Shown here: piece after piece, positions 8,160 through 16,845 of the stretch
Numbering within the stretch: position 1 is the stretch's first letter
Layout of the letters: every line of letters starts with the position of its first letter
Assembly (NCBI GenBank): GCA_963811895.1
Contig: CAWETE010000001.1
Coordinates: forward strand, 1 to 64,000
Direction: 5' to 3'
Source of the DNA: DASSUW01 sp963811895
GTDB taxonomy: Bacteria > Actinomycetota > Thermoleophilia > Solirubrobacterales > Solirubrobacteraceae
Length of the DNA stretch: 64,000 nt
Notes under the pieces: generated by a model
Database searches by the model: none
Seen by the model: only the letters and a program-made list of their open reading frames with translations
What the model was told of the DNA's origin: nothing
Translations under genes and position numbers: made by a program

Positions 8160-8969
8160 TCAGCCGCTCCGCGAGAAGAGGCGCCGGTGCAGGAAGCCTT
8201 CCAGCCGTGCGGGAACCGGCCGCGCCCCCCAGAACCAACGATGCACCGCGCGCTGGAGCGGTCCCACGCGGCCCTCCCGCGCCAGCTCGCCGGCGCGAGA
8301 GTAGAGGCCCGCGTGCTTGCGCCGCAGGGCGGCGTAGTGGCGGCGGTAGCGCCGGCGGTCCTCGCCCAGCTTCGACGTCGCGGCGTGGCGCCGGTATTCG
8401 AGGGTCACCGCGTCGACGCGCCGGCCGCGCCACCCGTGGGCGAGGGCGTTCAGCCACAGCTCCCAGTCCTCGTAGGTCTCGAAGGCGGGGTCGAAGCCGC
8501 CGGTGTCCTCGATCACCTCACGGCGCATCAGGGCGGAGAGTCCGATGGTGTGCCGGTACAGCAGCCGGTAGGCGTCGTAGTCCGGGAAGCGCAGCTCACC
8601 CTCCCACGCGCCGAAGAAGCGCATGGTGCCGTAGGCGAACCCGAGCCGGGGGTCGGCGTCCAGCGGCGCCCGCATGGCGTCCAGTGCGCCGCCGGCGAGG
8701 CGGTCGTCGGCGTCGACCACGATCACGTAGCGGGTGTCAACCAGCGCGAGCCCCGCGTTGCGCGCGGCGCAAACGCCGCGGTTCTCCTGCCGCACCAGCT
8801 CCACGCCCGCCGGCAGCGCGTCGAGCACCGCGTGGGTCTCCGGATCCGTCGAGCCGTCGTCGACGACGACCGTCCGAGCGCCCTGGCCCAGGACGCTGTC
8901 GACGGCCTCGCGCAGATAGCGTCCGTAGTTGAAGCAGGCGATGACTGCCGTCACATCGTCGTTGGCCAT
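8160..8969 (-). CDS. GT2 glycosyltransferase
   Basis: 269 aa. TAVIACFNYGRYL at the N-terminus, VVDDGSTDPETH, DADDRLAGGALDAM for metal/donor binding and YEDWELWLN for the acceptor side place it in GT2. No transmembrane segment seen. Starts at ATG 8969, 9 nt downstream of a minus TAAGTT box (8979-8984), in a 19-nt gap shared with the divergent gene at 8989. Donor and acceptor are unknown. Confidence 0.86.
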   Translation of the reverse strand: MANDDVTAVIACFNYGRYLREAVDSVLGQGARTVVVDDGSTDPETHAVLDALPAGVELVRQENRGVCAARNAGLALVDTRYVIVVDADDRLAGGALDAMRAPLDADPRLGFAYGTMRFFGAWEGELRFPDYDAYRLLYRHTIGLSALMRREVIEDTGGFDPAFETYEDWELWLNALAHGWRGRRVDAVTLEYRRHAATSKLGEDRRRYRRHYAALRRKHAGLYSRAGELAREGRVGPLQRAVHRWFWGARPVPARLEGFLHRRLFSRSG

Positions 8970-8978
8970 CGCGGGAGG

Positions 8979-8984
8979 AACTTA
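8979..8984 (-). promoter_or_regulatory. -10 box (TAAGTT) for GT2 gene
   Basis: TANNNT element 9 nt from ATG 8969. The whole intergenic space to the divergent gene is 19 nt, so any plus promoter must overlap it. Confidence 0.45.
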
Positions 8985-8988
8985 GAGC

Positions 8989-9672
8989 GTGCGCCTCACA
9001 GTCCGTCATCACTTCGACTTCGGGGCCGACCGCGCCGTGGTCGGCGACGACCTCGTGCGCCCCGAGGCCTGGGACGCGCTGCGCACGCAGACGAGCGGCG
9101 CGTTCGCGCTCGCCGACACGCGCGAGGAGTGGGAGCGGACCGCCGACGAGCACCCCGAGCTCGAGGCCCGCGCGCGGCGGCTCGACGAGGCGTTCGAGCG
9201 CCGCGGGGCCGGAAAGGTCGTCTCCTACGGCGCCGGCGGGGCCACGCTCGAGTGCTGGCTGAAGCGGGTCGCCCCGCAACGCGACCTGATCGTCACCGAC
9301 TACGCGCAGGCGACGGTGGAGCGGCTGACGCCGATCTTCGCCGAGGCCGAGTGCGTGGTCCATGACCTGTCGGCCGACGGCCCGCTCGACGGCGACCTGC
9401 ACCTCTTCCACCGGATCGACACCGAGTTCGAGAACCGGCGCTGGGAGGAGGTGTTCGAGCGCTTCGCTGCCGTGCCGATCGTGTTCGTGGCCGCCGGGCA
9501 GGTCGGCCTCCGCGGCGCCCTGGCGGAGGTCCGCAAGGGCCGGCGGCCGGGGGCCTCGCGGGCCGGGTGGGTGCGCACGCGGCCGGCGCTCGAGGCGCTC
9601 TGGAAGCGGACGCACACGGCCGTCCCCGTGGACGTCGGCGACCTCCCTGCCTGGGAGCTGCGGCCGAGGTGA
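8989..9672 (+). CDS. Uncharacterised protein with a methyltransferase-like nucleotide loop
   Basis: 227 aa, family not recognised. Residues about 76-90 (VVSYGAGGATLECWL) look like motif I of class I SAM methyltransferases, followed by LIVTDYAQATVERL, which fits the second beta strand with an acidic residue. The typical later motifs are not clear. It precedes gmd in the same direction (17 nt gap), so it may act in the glycan pathway. GTG start. No leader peptide or membrane segment. Confidence 0.6.
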   Translation: MRLTVRHHFDFGADRAVVGDDLVRPEAWDALRTQTSGAFALADTREEWERTADEHPELEARARRLDEAFERRGAGKVVSYGAGGATLECWLKRVAPQRDLIVTDYAQATVERLTPIFAEAECVVHDLSADGPLDGDLHLFHRIDTEFENRRWEEVFERFAAVPIVFVAAGQVGLRGALAEVRKGRRPGASRAGWVRTRPALEALWKRTHTAVPVDVGDLPAWELRPR

Positions 9673-9689
9673 TGCCATCCTCTGGCGCG

Positions 9690-10727
9690 ATGACGGATTC
9701 GAAACCGCGAAAGGCACTGATCACCGGCATATCCGGACAGGACGGGTCGTACCTGGCCGAGCTGCTGCTCCAGAAGGGCTACGAGGTGCACGGGATCGTG
9801 CGCCGATCCTCGAGCTTCAACACCGACCGGATCGACCATCTGTACCGAGATCCCCACGAGCAGGGCGTGCTCCTGTTCACGCACTACGGCGACCTCAGCG
9901 ACCCCGTCGCCCTCACCAAGCTGATCTACGAGCTCCAGCCGGACGAGATCTACCACCTGGGCGCGCAGAGCCATGTGCGCGTCTCGTTCGACATCCCGGA
10001 GTACACGTTCGACATCACGGGCGCCGGCACGCTGCGGCTGCTGGAGGCGATCCGCGAGTCGGGCGTCACCACCCGCTTCTATCAGGCGTCCTCGTCGGAG
10101 ATGTTCGGCGCGGCGCCGCCGCCGCAGTCGGAGGACACCCCGTTCCATCCGCGCAGCCCGTACGCCGTGGCCAAGGTGGCCGCGTTCTGGGCCGCGGTCA
10201 ACTATCGCGAGGCGTACGGCATGTACGCCTGCAACGGGATCCTCTTCAACCACGAGTCCGAGCGGCGGGGCGAGACGTTCGTCACCCGCAAGATCACGCG
10301 CGCCGTCGCCCGCATCAAGCACGGTCTGCAGGACAAGCTCTACCTCGGCAACCTCGACGCCAAGCGCGACTGGGGCTACGCCCCGGACTACGTCGAGGCG
10401 ATGTGGATGATGCTGCAGGCCGATGCGCCCGACGACTACGTCATCGCCACCGGCGAGACCCACTCGGTGCGCGAGTTCCTCGAGCACGCGTTCGCGCACG
10501 CCGGGCTCGACTGGGAGCCGCACGTGGAGATCGACCCGCGCTACTTCCGCCCGGCGGAGGTCGACGCCCTGCTCGGCGACGCGTCGAAGGCGCGCGAGAA
10601 GCTCGGCTGGGCGCCGAAGGTGGGCTTCGAGGAGCTCGTGCGGATCATGGTCGACGCCGACATGACCGCGCTCGAGGACCAGCTCGCGGGCAAGGTCACC
10701 CGCTTCAGCCACGAGGGCGTCGGCTAA
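9690..10727 (+). CDS. gmd: GDP-mannose 4,6-dehydratase
   Basis: 345 aa, full length for Gmd. ITGISGQDGSYL (11-22) is the NADP loop, RRSSSFNTDRI (38-48) is the family-specific insertion, SSSEMFG is at 134-140, and Y158-xxx-K162 is the catalytic pair. Converts GDP-D-mannose to GDP-4-keto-6-deoxymannose, the branch point to GDP-fucose (by the fcl-like gene at 24220) or GDP-rhamnose. ATG 9672 is a possible upstream start (six extra residues). Its TAA stop overlaps the TAG of the convergent gene (10724-10726). Confidence 0.93.
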   Translation: MTDSKPRKALITGISGQDGSYLAELLLQKGYEVHGIVRRSSSFNTDRIDHLYRDPHEQGVLLFTHYGDLSDPVALTKLIYELQPDEIYHLGAQSHVRVSFDIPEYTFDITGAGTLRLLEAIRESGVTTRFYQASSSEMFGAAPPPQSEDTPFHPRSPYAVAKVAAFWAAVNYREAYGMYACNGILFNHESERRGETFVTRKITRAVARIKHGLQDKLYLGNLDAKRDWGYAPDYVEAMWMMLQADAPDDYVIATGETHSVREFLEHAFAHAGLDWEPHVEIDPRYFRPAEVDALLGDASKAREKLGWAPKVGFEELVRIMVDADMTALEDQLAGKVTRFSHEGVG

Positions 10728-11500
10728 TCGGAGCGCAGACGGCCGTAGGGCTCGGGCCAGCCTGAGATGCGGGGCAGCACGGCGCGCTTGAGCGCGTCGA
10801 AGCCCTGCATGATCGCCCGGTCGCGGCCGTTGCGCGCCCACATGAGCCGGATCCGCATCGCCTCGTCCTGCGCCTTCATCGGGTCGCTGCCGGTCTTCGA
10901 GCCGGCGTGGTACCGGAAGCGGACGAGCGGCTCGGGAAAGCGGTGCACGCGCCGGCCGTGCATGAGGCGCAGGTAGAAGTCGTAGTCCGCGGCGTCGACC
11001 CAGCGCTCGTCGAGCACCCCGGAGCCCGCGAGCAGCGAGCGGCGGAAGATGAACGTCGGCGTGGGGATGTAGTCGCCGAGGAAGAGGTAGCGGTGGAAGC
11101 TCGGGGCGGCCGGCACGTAGGTCCGCTTGACCCGGAGGTGCTCGTCGGTGAACTGGATCCCGCCGTAGAGCAGGTCGACGTCCGGGTTGTCGGCGAGCAC
11201 CGCGACCGCGCGGTCGACGGCGTCGGCGTTGTAGGCGTCGTCGGCGTTCAGCCAGGCGCAGAGGTCGCTGCTCGCAAGCGCGAGGCCCTTGTTCACGGCG
11301 TGCGTCTGCCCGCGGTCGAACTCCGACACCCACGTCAGGTCGGGATCGTCGCGGCCTTGCAGCAGCTCGACCGTGCCGTCGTCAGAGCCGCCGTCGATCA
11401 CGAGGTGCTCGTGCGGGGTGCGCAGCGCGGCGACACTGTCGAGCGTCTCCGCCAGGAAGCGGCCCGAGCCGAAGCTCGGCGTCACGACGGAGAGCCTCAC
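10724..11500 (-). CDS. GT2 glycosyltransferase
   Basis: 258 aa. LSVVTPSFGSGRFL, VIDGGSDDGTVELL, and WLNADDAYNADAVD (metal-binding region) with WVDAADYDFYLRL identify a GT2 of the WcaA type. Last of a five-gene minus operon (15300 to 10724) in which every junction is a 4-nt ATGA or GTGA overlap: Wzm, Wzt, two methyltransferases, this transferase. GTG start fixed by the GTGA overlap at 11497-11500. Donor unknown. Confidence 0.88.
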   Translation of the reverse strand: MRLSVVTPSFGSGRFLAETLDSVAALRTPHEHLVIDGGSDDGTVELLQGRDDPDLTWVSEFDRGQTHAVNKGLALASSDLCAWLNADDAYNADAVDRAVAVLADNPDVDLLYGGIQFTDEHLRVKRTYVPAAPSFHRYLFLGDYIPTPTFIFRRSLLAGSGVLDERWVDAADYDFYLRLMHGRRVHRFPEPLVRFRYHAGSKTGSDPMKAQDEAMRIRLMWARNGRDRAIMQGFDALKRAVLPRISGWPEPYGRLRSD

Positions 11501-12273
11501 CCGCGGACGCGCAGCACGAGGAACCGGTGCCACGGGTTCTCGGGGACTCGGTAGGTGCGCTCGACGGCGAAGCCCGCGGCTTCCGCGGCCTCGAGCAGGC
11601 GCTCGAGCGGCGTGCCCTCGGCGCCGACCTCCCAATAGTGCGCGCTGCCGAGCTCCGGGCGCCAGGGCCCGCGCGGGATCGGTGCGCGCGGGAGCTCGAG
11701 CGTGTCGCCGCCGAGCGACCACCGCGCCGGCACGAACCGCAGGAACAGCCAGTCGCGCAGGCGCAGCCGCCGCGCCGCCAGGTCGCGCAAGAGCGCTGCG
11801 CGGGACTGCGGGATGCGGGCGCGCGTCTCGTCGAGGTACCAGCCGGGGAAGTAGAGGGGGTAGCCCTTGCCCGCCCAGGGCGTCGCGTCGGGCACCGACA
11901 CGACGGCGCCGGTGCGCGACACGCGGGCGAGCTCGCGCAGCGCGCGCTCCACGTCTTCGAACGGCACGTGCTCGAGCACCTGCGAGCACAGCACGGCGTC
12001 GAACGAGCGGTCCTCGGCGGGGATCTCCGTGACCGAGCCGACGAGGTCCGGGGCCAGGCGCGCCTCCATGTCGAGCGTCGTGACCTCAACACCGGCGCGG
12101 CGCAGCCAGTCGGTCACGAGCCCCGAGCCCGGGCCGACCTCGAGGGCGCTCCGCGCGCCGAGCGAGAGCACCTCGTCGACCTGATGCCAGAAGCTGCAGG
12201 TGCGCTCCTTGGTGTTGTACTCCCGCGTCCAGTAGACGTCCGGTTCCGGCTGGGTCGCCTGATGCGGGGTCAT
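11497..12273 (-). CDS. Class I SAM-dependent methyltransferase
   Basis: 258 aa. ALEVGPGSGLVTDWL is SAM motif I, VTTLDMEARLAPDLVG is the ribose-binding acidic region, and FDAVLCSQVLEHVPFED is Methyltransf_11 motif IV. The C-terminal third (YFPGWYLDETR onward) is unlike small Methyltransf_11 proteins and may bind the glycan acceptor. ATG start overlaps the upstream stop (ATGA). The context of an ABC exporter and a GT2 suggests modification of the exported polysaccharide. Confidence 0.85.
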   Translation of the reverse strand: MTPHQATQPEPDVYWTREYNTKERTCSFWHQVDEVLSLGARSALEVGPGSGLVTDWLRRAGVEVTTLDMEARLAPDLVGSVTEIPAEDRSFDAVLCSQVLEHVPFEDVERALRELARVSRTGAVVSVPDATPWAGKGYPLYFPGWYLDETRARIPQSRAALLRDLAARRLRLRDWLFLRFVPARWSLGGDTLELPRAPIPRGPWRPELGSAHYWEVGAEGTPLERLLEAAEAAGFAVERTYRVPENPWHRFLVLRVRG

Positions 12274-13166
12274 GCGGCGCGCTTCTGCCCGGCAGCCGAA
12301 GCGGCGCGTCGCCAGATACGCGTGCCGTCGTCCGCGGTCTCGACGACCTCCATCCCGGCCGAGCGCAGGTGCTCGTCCATGCCGTAGTCCTCGTGGTGCA
12401 TCGGGTTGGACACGTTCACCACGAACGACGTGTTCTCGATCAGCGCTCCGTTCGGCGCGAGGGCGGGCAGCAGGTGGTCCTCGAGGATCGAGCGGCAGTC
12501 GTCGAGATGCTCGAGCACGTCGACTGCGACGACCGCGTCGAGGGACCCGGGCTCCGCCTTCCCCCACCAGTCGATGATGCTCACTCGGTCCGCCAGGCCG
12601 TGGCGATCCACGCGGAAGCGCACGAAGTCGCGCTGGAGCGCGCCGAGCTCGAAGTACGAGACGTCGTACCCCGCGCCCGCGAGCAGCATCGTGAGGTTGC
12701 CCGCGCCGCCACCGAAGTCGAGGACCCGGCCGCCGGGCGGCACGTGCGGCTTCACGAAGTGCTCGACGAACGCCGGCTCGGTGAAGTGGCTCGCGTTCGC
12801 GAACAGGTAGCCCTTCGAGCTCAGGTAGTACCAGTGGTCCGCCCGGAGGTCCTCCGGCGTCGCGTGCCACTCGGCGCGGAACGACAGGTCCCGCCGCGTC
12901 ACGAGCTCGCGCTCGAGCGTGGCGCGGGGCAGGCGCGTGTACGCCTCGAGGTCGCCGACGATGTCGATGCGAATCCCGCTCTCGATGGGTTCCGGCAGCG
13001 GGTTCCGCTCGCCCCGGAACGGGACGAAGGCGAGGCGCGTGCCCCCGCGGAAAAGCCCCTCGGCGGCGCGCGGCGCGACCGCGTCGAGCGCGCCCGACGT
13101 CCTCCGCTTCAACCGGAAGACGGCGAGGTACGCCGCCCGGACGACGCGGTTGGCGAGCGCCCTCAC
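12270..13166 (-). CDS. Class I SAM-dependent methyltransferase
   Basis: 298 aa. VLDFGGGAGNLTMLLAGAG is a glycine-rich motif I, DVSYFELGALQRDF follows, and DAVVAVDVLEHLDDCRS is motif IV. The first 130 residues carry no recognisable domain. GTG start from a GTGA overlap with the Wzt gene. Together with the next gene it makes two methyltransferases directly behind an ABC glycan exporter, which suggests methylation of the polymer or its non-reducing end before export. Confidence 0.84.
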   Translation of the reverse strand: MRALANRVVRAAYLAVFRLKRRTSGALDAVAPRAAEGLFRGGTRLAFVPFRGERNPLPEPIESGIRIDIVGDLEAYTRLPRATLERELVTRRDLSFRAEWHATPEDLRADHWYYLSSKGYLFANASHFTEPAFVEHFVKPHVPPGGRVLDFGGGAGNLTMLLAGAGYDVSYFELGALQRDFVRFRVDRHGLADRVSIIDWWGKAEPGSLDAVVAVDVLEHLDDCRSILEDHLLPALAPNGALIENTSFVVNVSNPMHHEDYGMDEHLRSAGMEVVETADDGTRIWRRAASAAGQKRAA

Positions 13167-14452
13167 TGCGTCGACCTCGCTGCGACCGCCGGCTCACCGG
13201 GATCGCCACCCTCGGTCGTCACGCTCCAGCCGTGCTCGACGAGCACGGCGGTGTGGCTCGCGAGCTGTGCCTGGCCGCTCCCGAAGAAGTCGCCCTCGCG
13301 CACGGTCAGCTCGCACGCTCGCTGGATCCAGTCGAGAGGATCGCCCGCGACATCGGCCCAGATCGTGACGGCGTACTGACCGGGCGGCAGCGGGCACCGC
13401 GGCACCGAGCAGCGGACCTCGCCACGCGCCGGGGCGGTGGGTATCGCCACGCCGGCGGTCCGGGTGTAGAGGTGGAGCATGATCTCGCCGAGGAGGGTGG
13501 TGACCTGCACCGCGAAGCTCGCGTTGCGGACGGGCTGGCCGTCGGCGGACTCATAGCGCATGACGACCTCGAAGTCCTGCCCGGTGGCGGGGCTGTCGAT
13601 CGACTCGCCCTCGCTCTCGAAGCCCACCTCCACGAAGCGCAGCCCGCCGTTGCCCGATCGGTCGGCCCGGTCGGCGAGGTTCGTGCCGACGTCGCGCTGG
13701 ACGCTGCGCACGTACTCGGCGATCACGTCCCGCGTCGGCCCCTCCACCACCTTCTCGCCCGAGGCGAGCAGCATGGAACGGGGACAGAGCTTGGAGACCG
13801 CCGTCAGGTTGTGGCTCACGAACAGCACGGTCCGGCCCTCGCCGGCGACCGATTCCATGCGCCCGAGGCACTTCTCCTGGAACGCGAGGTCCCCGACCGA
13901 GAGCACCTCGTCCACGATCAGGATCTCGGGCTCGAGGTGCGCAGCGACCGAGAACGCGAGCCGCAGCTGCATCCCGCTCGAGTACCGCTTCACCGGCGTG
14001 TCGATGAATCGCTCCACCTCGGCGAACTCGACGATCTCGTCGAACTTGCGCTCGATCTCGGTGCGTCGCATGCCCAGGATCGCGCCGTTCAGGTACACGT
14101 TCTCGCGCCCGGTCAGCTCAGGATGGAAGCCGGTGCCGACCTCCAGCAGCGCACCGACCCTCCCGTGCAGCTCCACGACGCCCGTCGTCGGCGGCGTGAC
14201 GCGCGAGAGCACCTTCAGCAGCGTGCTCTTCCCGGCACCGTTGTGGCCGATGATCCCGAACGTCTCGCCGCGCTCGAGCTCGAAGCTCACGTCGCGCAGC
14301 GCCCAGAAGTCCTCGGCCTGCCGGCGCCCACGGCCGAACGTCTTGATCCGCTCGGTCAGGGTCTCGCTCAACAGGCGGTACCCACCGTGAAGCTGTCCGA
14401 CCTGATAGCGCTTGCCCAGGCCCTCGGCGCTGACGACGATGTCGCGGCTCAT
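13163..14452 (-). CDS. wzt: ABC exporter ATPase with C-terminal glycan-binding domain (Wzt-type)
   Basis: 429 aa. Walker A GHNGAGKST (69-77), signature YSSGMQLRL, Walker B ILIVDEVLSVGD and the H-loop VSHN are intact. After about residue 260 comes a beta-rich extension of some 160 aa, like the Wzt carbohydrate-binding domain (FEVVMRYESADGQPV, TIWADVAGDPLDW). In characterised systems that domain recognises the finished polymer end. Partner permease is the gene just upstream (ATGA overlap). First of two Wzm/Wzt sets in this locus. Confidence 0.88.
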   Translation of the reverse strand: MSRDIVVSAEGLGKRYQVGQLHGGYRLLSETLTERIKTFGRGRRQAEDFWALRDVSFELERGETFGIIGHNGAGKSTLLKVLSRVTPPTTGVVELHGRVGALLEVGTGFHPELTGRENVYLNGAILGMRRTEIERKFDEIVEFAEVERFIDTPVKRYSSGMQLRLAFSVAAHLEPEILIVDEVLSVGDLAFQEKCLGRMESVAGEGRTVLFVSHNLTAVSKLCPRSMLLASGEKVVEGPTRDVIAEYVRSVQRDVGTNLADRADRSGNGGLRFVEVGFESEGESIDSPATGQDFEVVMRYESADGQPVRNASFAVQVTTLLGEIMLHLYTRTAGVAIPTAPARGEVRCSVPRCPLPPGQYAVTIWADVAGDPLDWIQRACELTVREGDFFGSGQAQLASHTAVLVEHGWSVTTEGGDPGEPAVAARSTQ

Positions 14453-15300
14453 ATGAGATCGGCGAAGAAGTGCTCGGTCTTGCGGAAGTACACGATCCCG
14501 ACGCCCGTGATGATGAGCGCGACCGCGACGGAGATCGCCACGGAGCCGGGGGGAGGCGCGGCGGCGCCCAGCAGCGACCAGCGCACCCCGTCCACGACCG
14601 AGACCATCGGGTTGAGCGCGAACACATAGCGCCACGTGCCCTCGACGAGCGAGCCGGGATAGATCACCGGCGTCGTGAAGAGCCAGATCTGGACCATGAG
14701 CGGCACGGCGACGGTCACGTCGCGGTACTGCACGTTCAGCGCTGCCAGCAACACGCCGACCCCGAGCGCCGTGACGATGGCGAGCGCGAGGAAGGCCGGC
14801 AGCCAAAGGAGCGTCGGCTCGAGCCCTTCGCCGTATGCGAGCGTCATGATGATCAGGATCACCAGCGCGATCAGCAGGTCGAGGAACAGCGACGCCGCGC
14901 GAGCCAGGGGCAGCACGAGCCGCGGGAAATAGACCTTCGACAGGAGGTTCGAGTCGCCCACAAGGCTGGCCGAGGCCTGGGACACGGTCTGCGAGACGAA
15001 CAGCCAGGGCACGAGGCCCGCGAGCGCGAACAACGGGTAGGGGAAGCCCTCGGACGGCACCTCGGCGAGGACGCCGAAGAAGATCGCGAAGATGAACGCC
15101 AGGGCCAGCGGCTGCATCACGGCCCACGCCACGCCGAAGACGCTCTGCTTGTAGCGGATCTGCAGCTCGCGCTTCGTGAGGAAGTAGACGAGCTCGCGGT
15201 ACTCCCACAGGTCGCCGAACCGCAGTGCGGCAAGGCCGGACGGCGGACGGATCGTGACCTCGGCCGGGCCACGACCCACGGAGGCGGTCGCGGAGGACAT
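14449..15300 (-). CDS. wzm: ABC-2 polysaccharide export permease (Wzm-type)
   Basis: 283 aa with about six membrane helices. The ABC2_membrane/TagG motif RELQIRYKQSVFGVAWAVMQ sits before helix 1, and YFPRLVLPLARAASLFLDLL is the conserved cytoplasmic stretch. Forms the channel that moves an undecaprenyl-linked glycan outward, driven by the downstream Wzt. ATG 15300 lies 8 nt from a TACGCT box and is divergent from the methyltransferase at 15345. Confidence 0.9.
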   Translation of the reverse strand: MSSATASVGRGPAEVTIRPPSGLAALRFGDLWEYRELVYFLTKRELQIRYKQSVFGVAWAVMQPLALAFIFAIFFGVLAEVPSEGFPYPLFALAGLVPWLFVSQTVSQASASLVGDSNLLSKVYFPRLVLPLARAASLFLDLLIALVILIIMTLAYGEGLEPTLLWLPAFLALAIVTALGVGVLLAALNVQYRDVTVAVPLMVQIWLFTTPVIYPGSLVEGTWRYVFALNPMVSVVDGVRWSLLGAAAPPPGSVAISVAVALIITGVGIVYFRKTEHFFADLI

Positions 15301-15308
15301 CGGCGAAC

Positions 15309-15337
15309 AGCGTATCGGCGACCTCCTTGCATACCCT
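15309..15337. promoter_or_regulatory. Divergent -10 boxes
   Basis: Minus TACGCT (15309-15314) is 8 nt before ATG 15300. Plus TACCCT (15332-15337) is 7 nt before ATG 15345. Both fit leaderless transcription. No clear -35 in the 44-nt gap. Confidence 0.55.
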
Positions 15338-15344
15338 TCGCCTG

Positions 15345-16067
15345 ATGGACAGTGGAGTCGTGCCCGCCCTCAAGCAGCGTGTGCTCGAGGTCCCGGGAAC
15401 CCGCCGCGTCGTCGAGGGCGTCTACGGTCAGCTGCACCGGCGACGCCAGCGGCGCTGGACGCGCGAGATCGAAGAACGTGACCGCCGCACCGTGCAGGCG
15501 CTTGCCGGGCGCCGCGATCTGCGGTTGAACGTGGGCTCGTCAGGCAACCATCTCGACGGCTGGCTGAGCATCGACATCAGGCCGGACGAGCAGTGCTTCG
15601 GGATGGACGCCACCCAGCCGTGGCCGTTCGAGAGCGCGTCGGCCGAGCTGATCAACAGCGAGCACTTCATCGAGCACCTCACGCTCGACGAGGCGCGCCG
15701 CTACCTGGCCGAGGCGCATCGCGTCCTGCGCCCGGGCGGGCTGATCAGGACGACGACGCCGAACCTGGGCGGGTTGATCGAGCTGTTCACGGCCGCCGAT
15801 CCGCACATGCTGGAGGTCCACCGATCGCACGGCTACGAGGCGGCGACCCACGGCGACATGTTCAACAACTACTTCTACTCGTGGGAGCACCGGCACATCT
15901 ACGACTACGAGAGCCTGGCGGTGCTGCTGCGCGCCGCCGGCTTCGTGGACGTGCGGGAGGCCACGTTCGGCGAGAGCACCCACGAGCTCCTGCGCGGGAT
16001 CGACCGCCACGACCCTGAGGAGCTGAGGCGGTCGGTGCTGTGCGTCGACGCCGCTAAGCCCGCCTGA
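15345..16067 (+). CDS. Class I SAM-dependent methyltransferase
   Basis: 240 aa. LNVGSSGNHLDGWLSIDI is an unusual motif I typical of sugar-locus methyltransferases that begin 'LNVGSG'. INSEHFIEHLTLDEA matches the 'EHxxEH' active-site region, and VLRPGGLIRTTTPNL is the post-motif strand. The basic N-terminus (residues 20-50) may be helical. ATG 15345 preferred over upstream in-frame ATG 15327 because of the TACCCT box at 7 nt. Overlaps the convergent GT2 gene by 14 nt. Confidence 0.85.
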   Translation: MDSGVVPALKQRVLEVPGTRRVVEGVYGQLHRRRQRRWTREIEERDRRTVQALAGRRDLRLNVGSSGNHLDGWLSIDIRPDEQCFGMDATQPWPFESASAELINSEHFIEHLTLDEARRYLAEAHRVLRPGGLIRTTTPNLGGLIELFTAADPHMLEVHRSHGYEAATHGDMFNNYFYSWEHRHIYDYESLAVLLRAAGFVDVREATFGESTHELLRGIDRHDPEELRRSVLCVDAAKPA

Positions 16068-16845
16068 GCCGGCGCGTCATCGCGTTCGCGGCGCGGTAGA
16101 AGCCGACCGCGATCAGCGCGCGGTCGACGGCCAGGAACACGCGTTCGCGAGGCGTCAGCGAGGGCCCGAAGAGGCCGACGAAGCGCTTCATCTCCTCGGT
16201 GAACGGGCGCCGGTCCCACGACTTCGCCTCCTCGTGGATGACCCGCACCGACAGCTGGGCGTCGATCAGGGCGGGCATGTAGCCCGCGTAGGCACAGCGC
16301 AGCGCGTGCTCGGTGTCGAACACGTAGTGCATGTCCTCGCGAAAGGGGCCGAGCTCGGTGAACAGGTCGCGGCGCCAGAACGACGAGGGCTGGGGAACGC
16401 CCCAGGGGTTCAGCATCCACCAGTGCCGGCGCTGCTGCGGGAGCTCCGGCGTCCAGACGTTGCGCAGGCTGTCGTCCGCGTTGACGAACCGGCACGCGCC
16501 GACCACCCAGCGCGCCTGGGGCTGCTCCTCGAACGCGCGCACGACATGCTCGAACGCCCCGGGCAGGTAGTAGTCGTCGCTGTTGATGTAGGCGACGATG
16601 TCGCCGGTCGCGCGCCGCAGACCCTTGTTGAGCGCGTCGGTCTGGCCCTCGTCGGGCTCGCTCACCCACCAGGCGATCCGGTCCGCGTAGCGCTCGATGA
16701 TCTCGACCGTGGCGTCGGTCGAGCCGCCGTCGACGATCATGTACTCGAGGTTCTCGTAGCCCTGGTCGAGGATCGACCGGATCGTGCGCTCGATGAACGC
16801 GCCCTGGTTGAACGAGGGCGTGATGATCGTCAGCTTCGGCGTCAC
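16054..16845 (-). CDS. GT2 glycosyltransferase
   Basis: 263 aa. LTIITPSFNQGAFIE, IVDGGSTDATVEII, YINSDDYYLPGAFEH (metal-binding region) and FDTEHALRCAYAGY identify a WcaA-like GT2. It follows an FkbM methyltransferase in a two-gene operon joined by a GTGA overlap. The last 60 residues (FVGLFGPSLTPRERVFLAVDRAL) form an amphipathic tail. Donor unknown. Confidence 0.88.
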   Translation of the reverse strand: MTPKLTIITPSFNQGAFIERTIRSILDQGYENLEYMIVDGGSTDATVEIIERYADRIAWWVSEPDEGQTDALNKGLRRATGDIVAYINSDDYYLPGAFEHVVRAFEEQPQARWVVGACRFVNADDSLRNVWTPELPQQRRHWWMLNPWGVPQPSSFWRRDLFTELGPFREDMHYVFDTEHALRCAYAGYMPALIDAQLSVRVIHEEAKSWDRRPFTEEMKRFVGLFGPSLTPRERVFLAVDRALIAVGFYRAANAMTRRLRRA

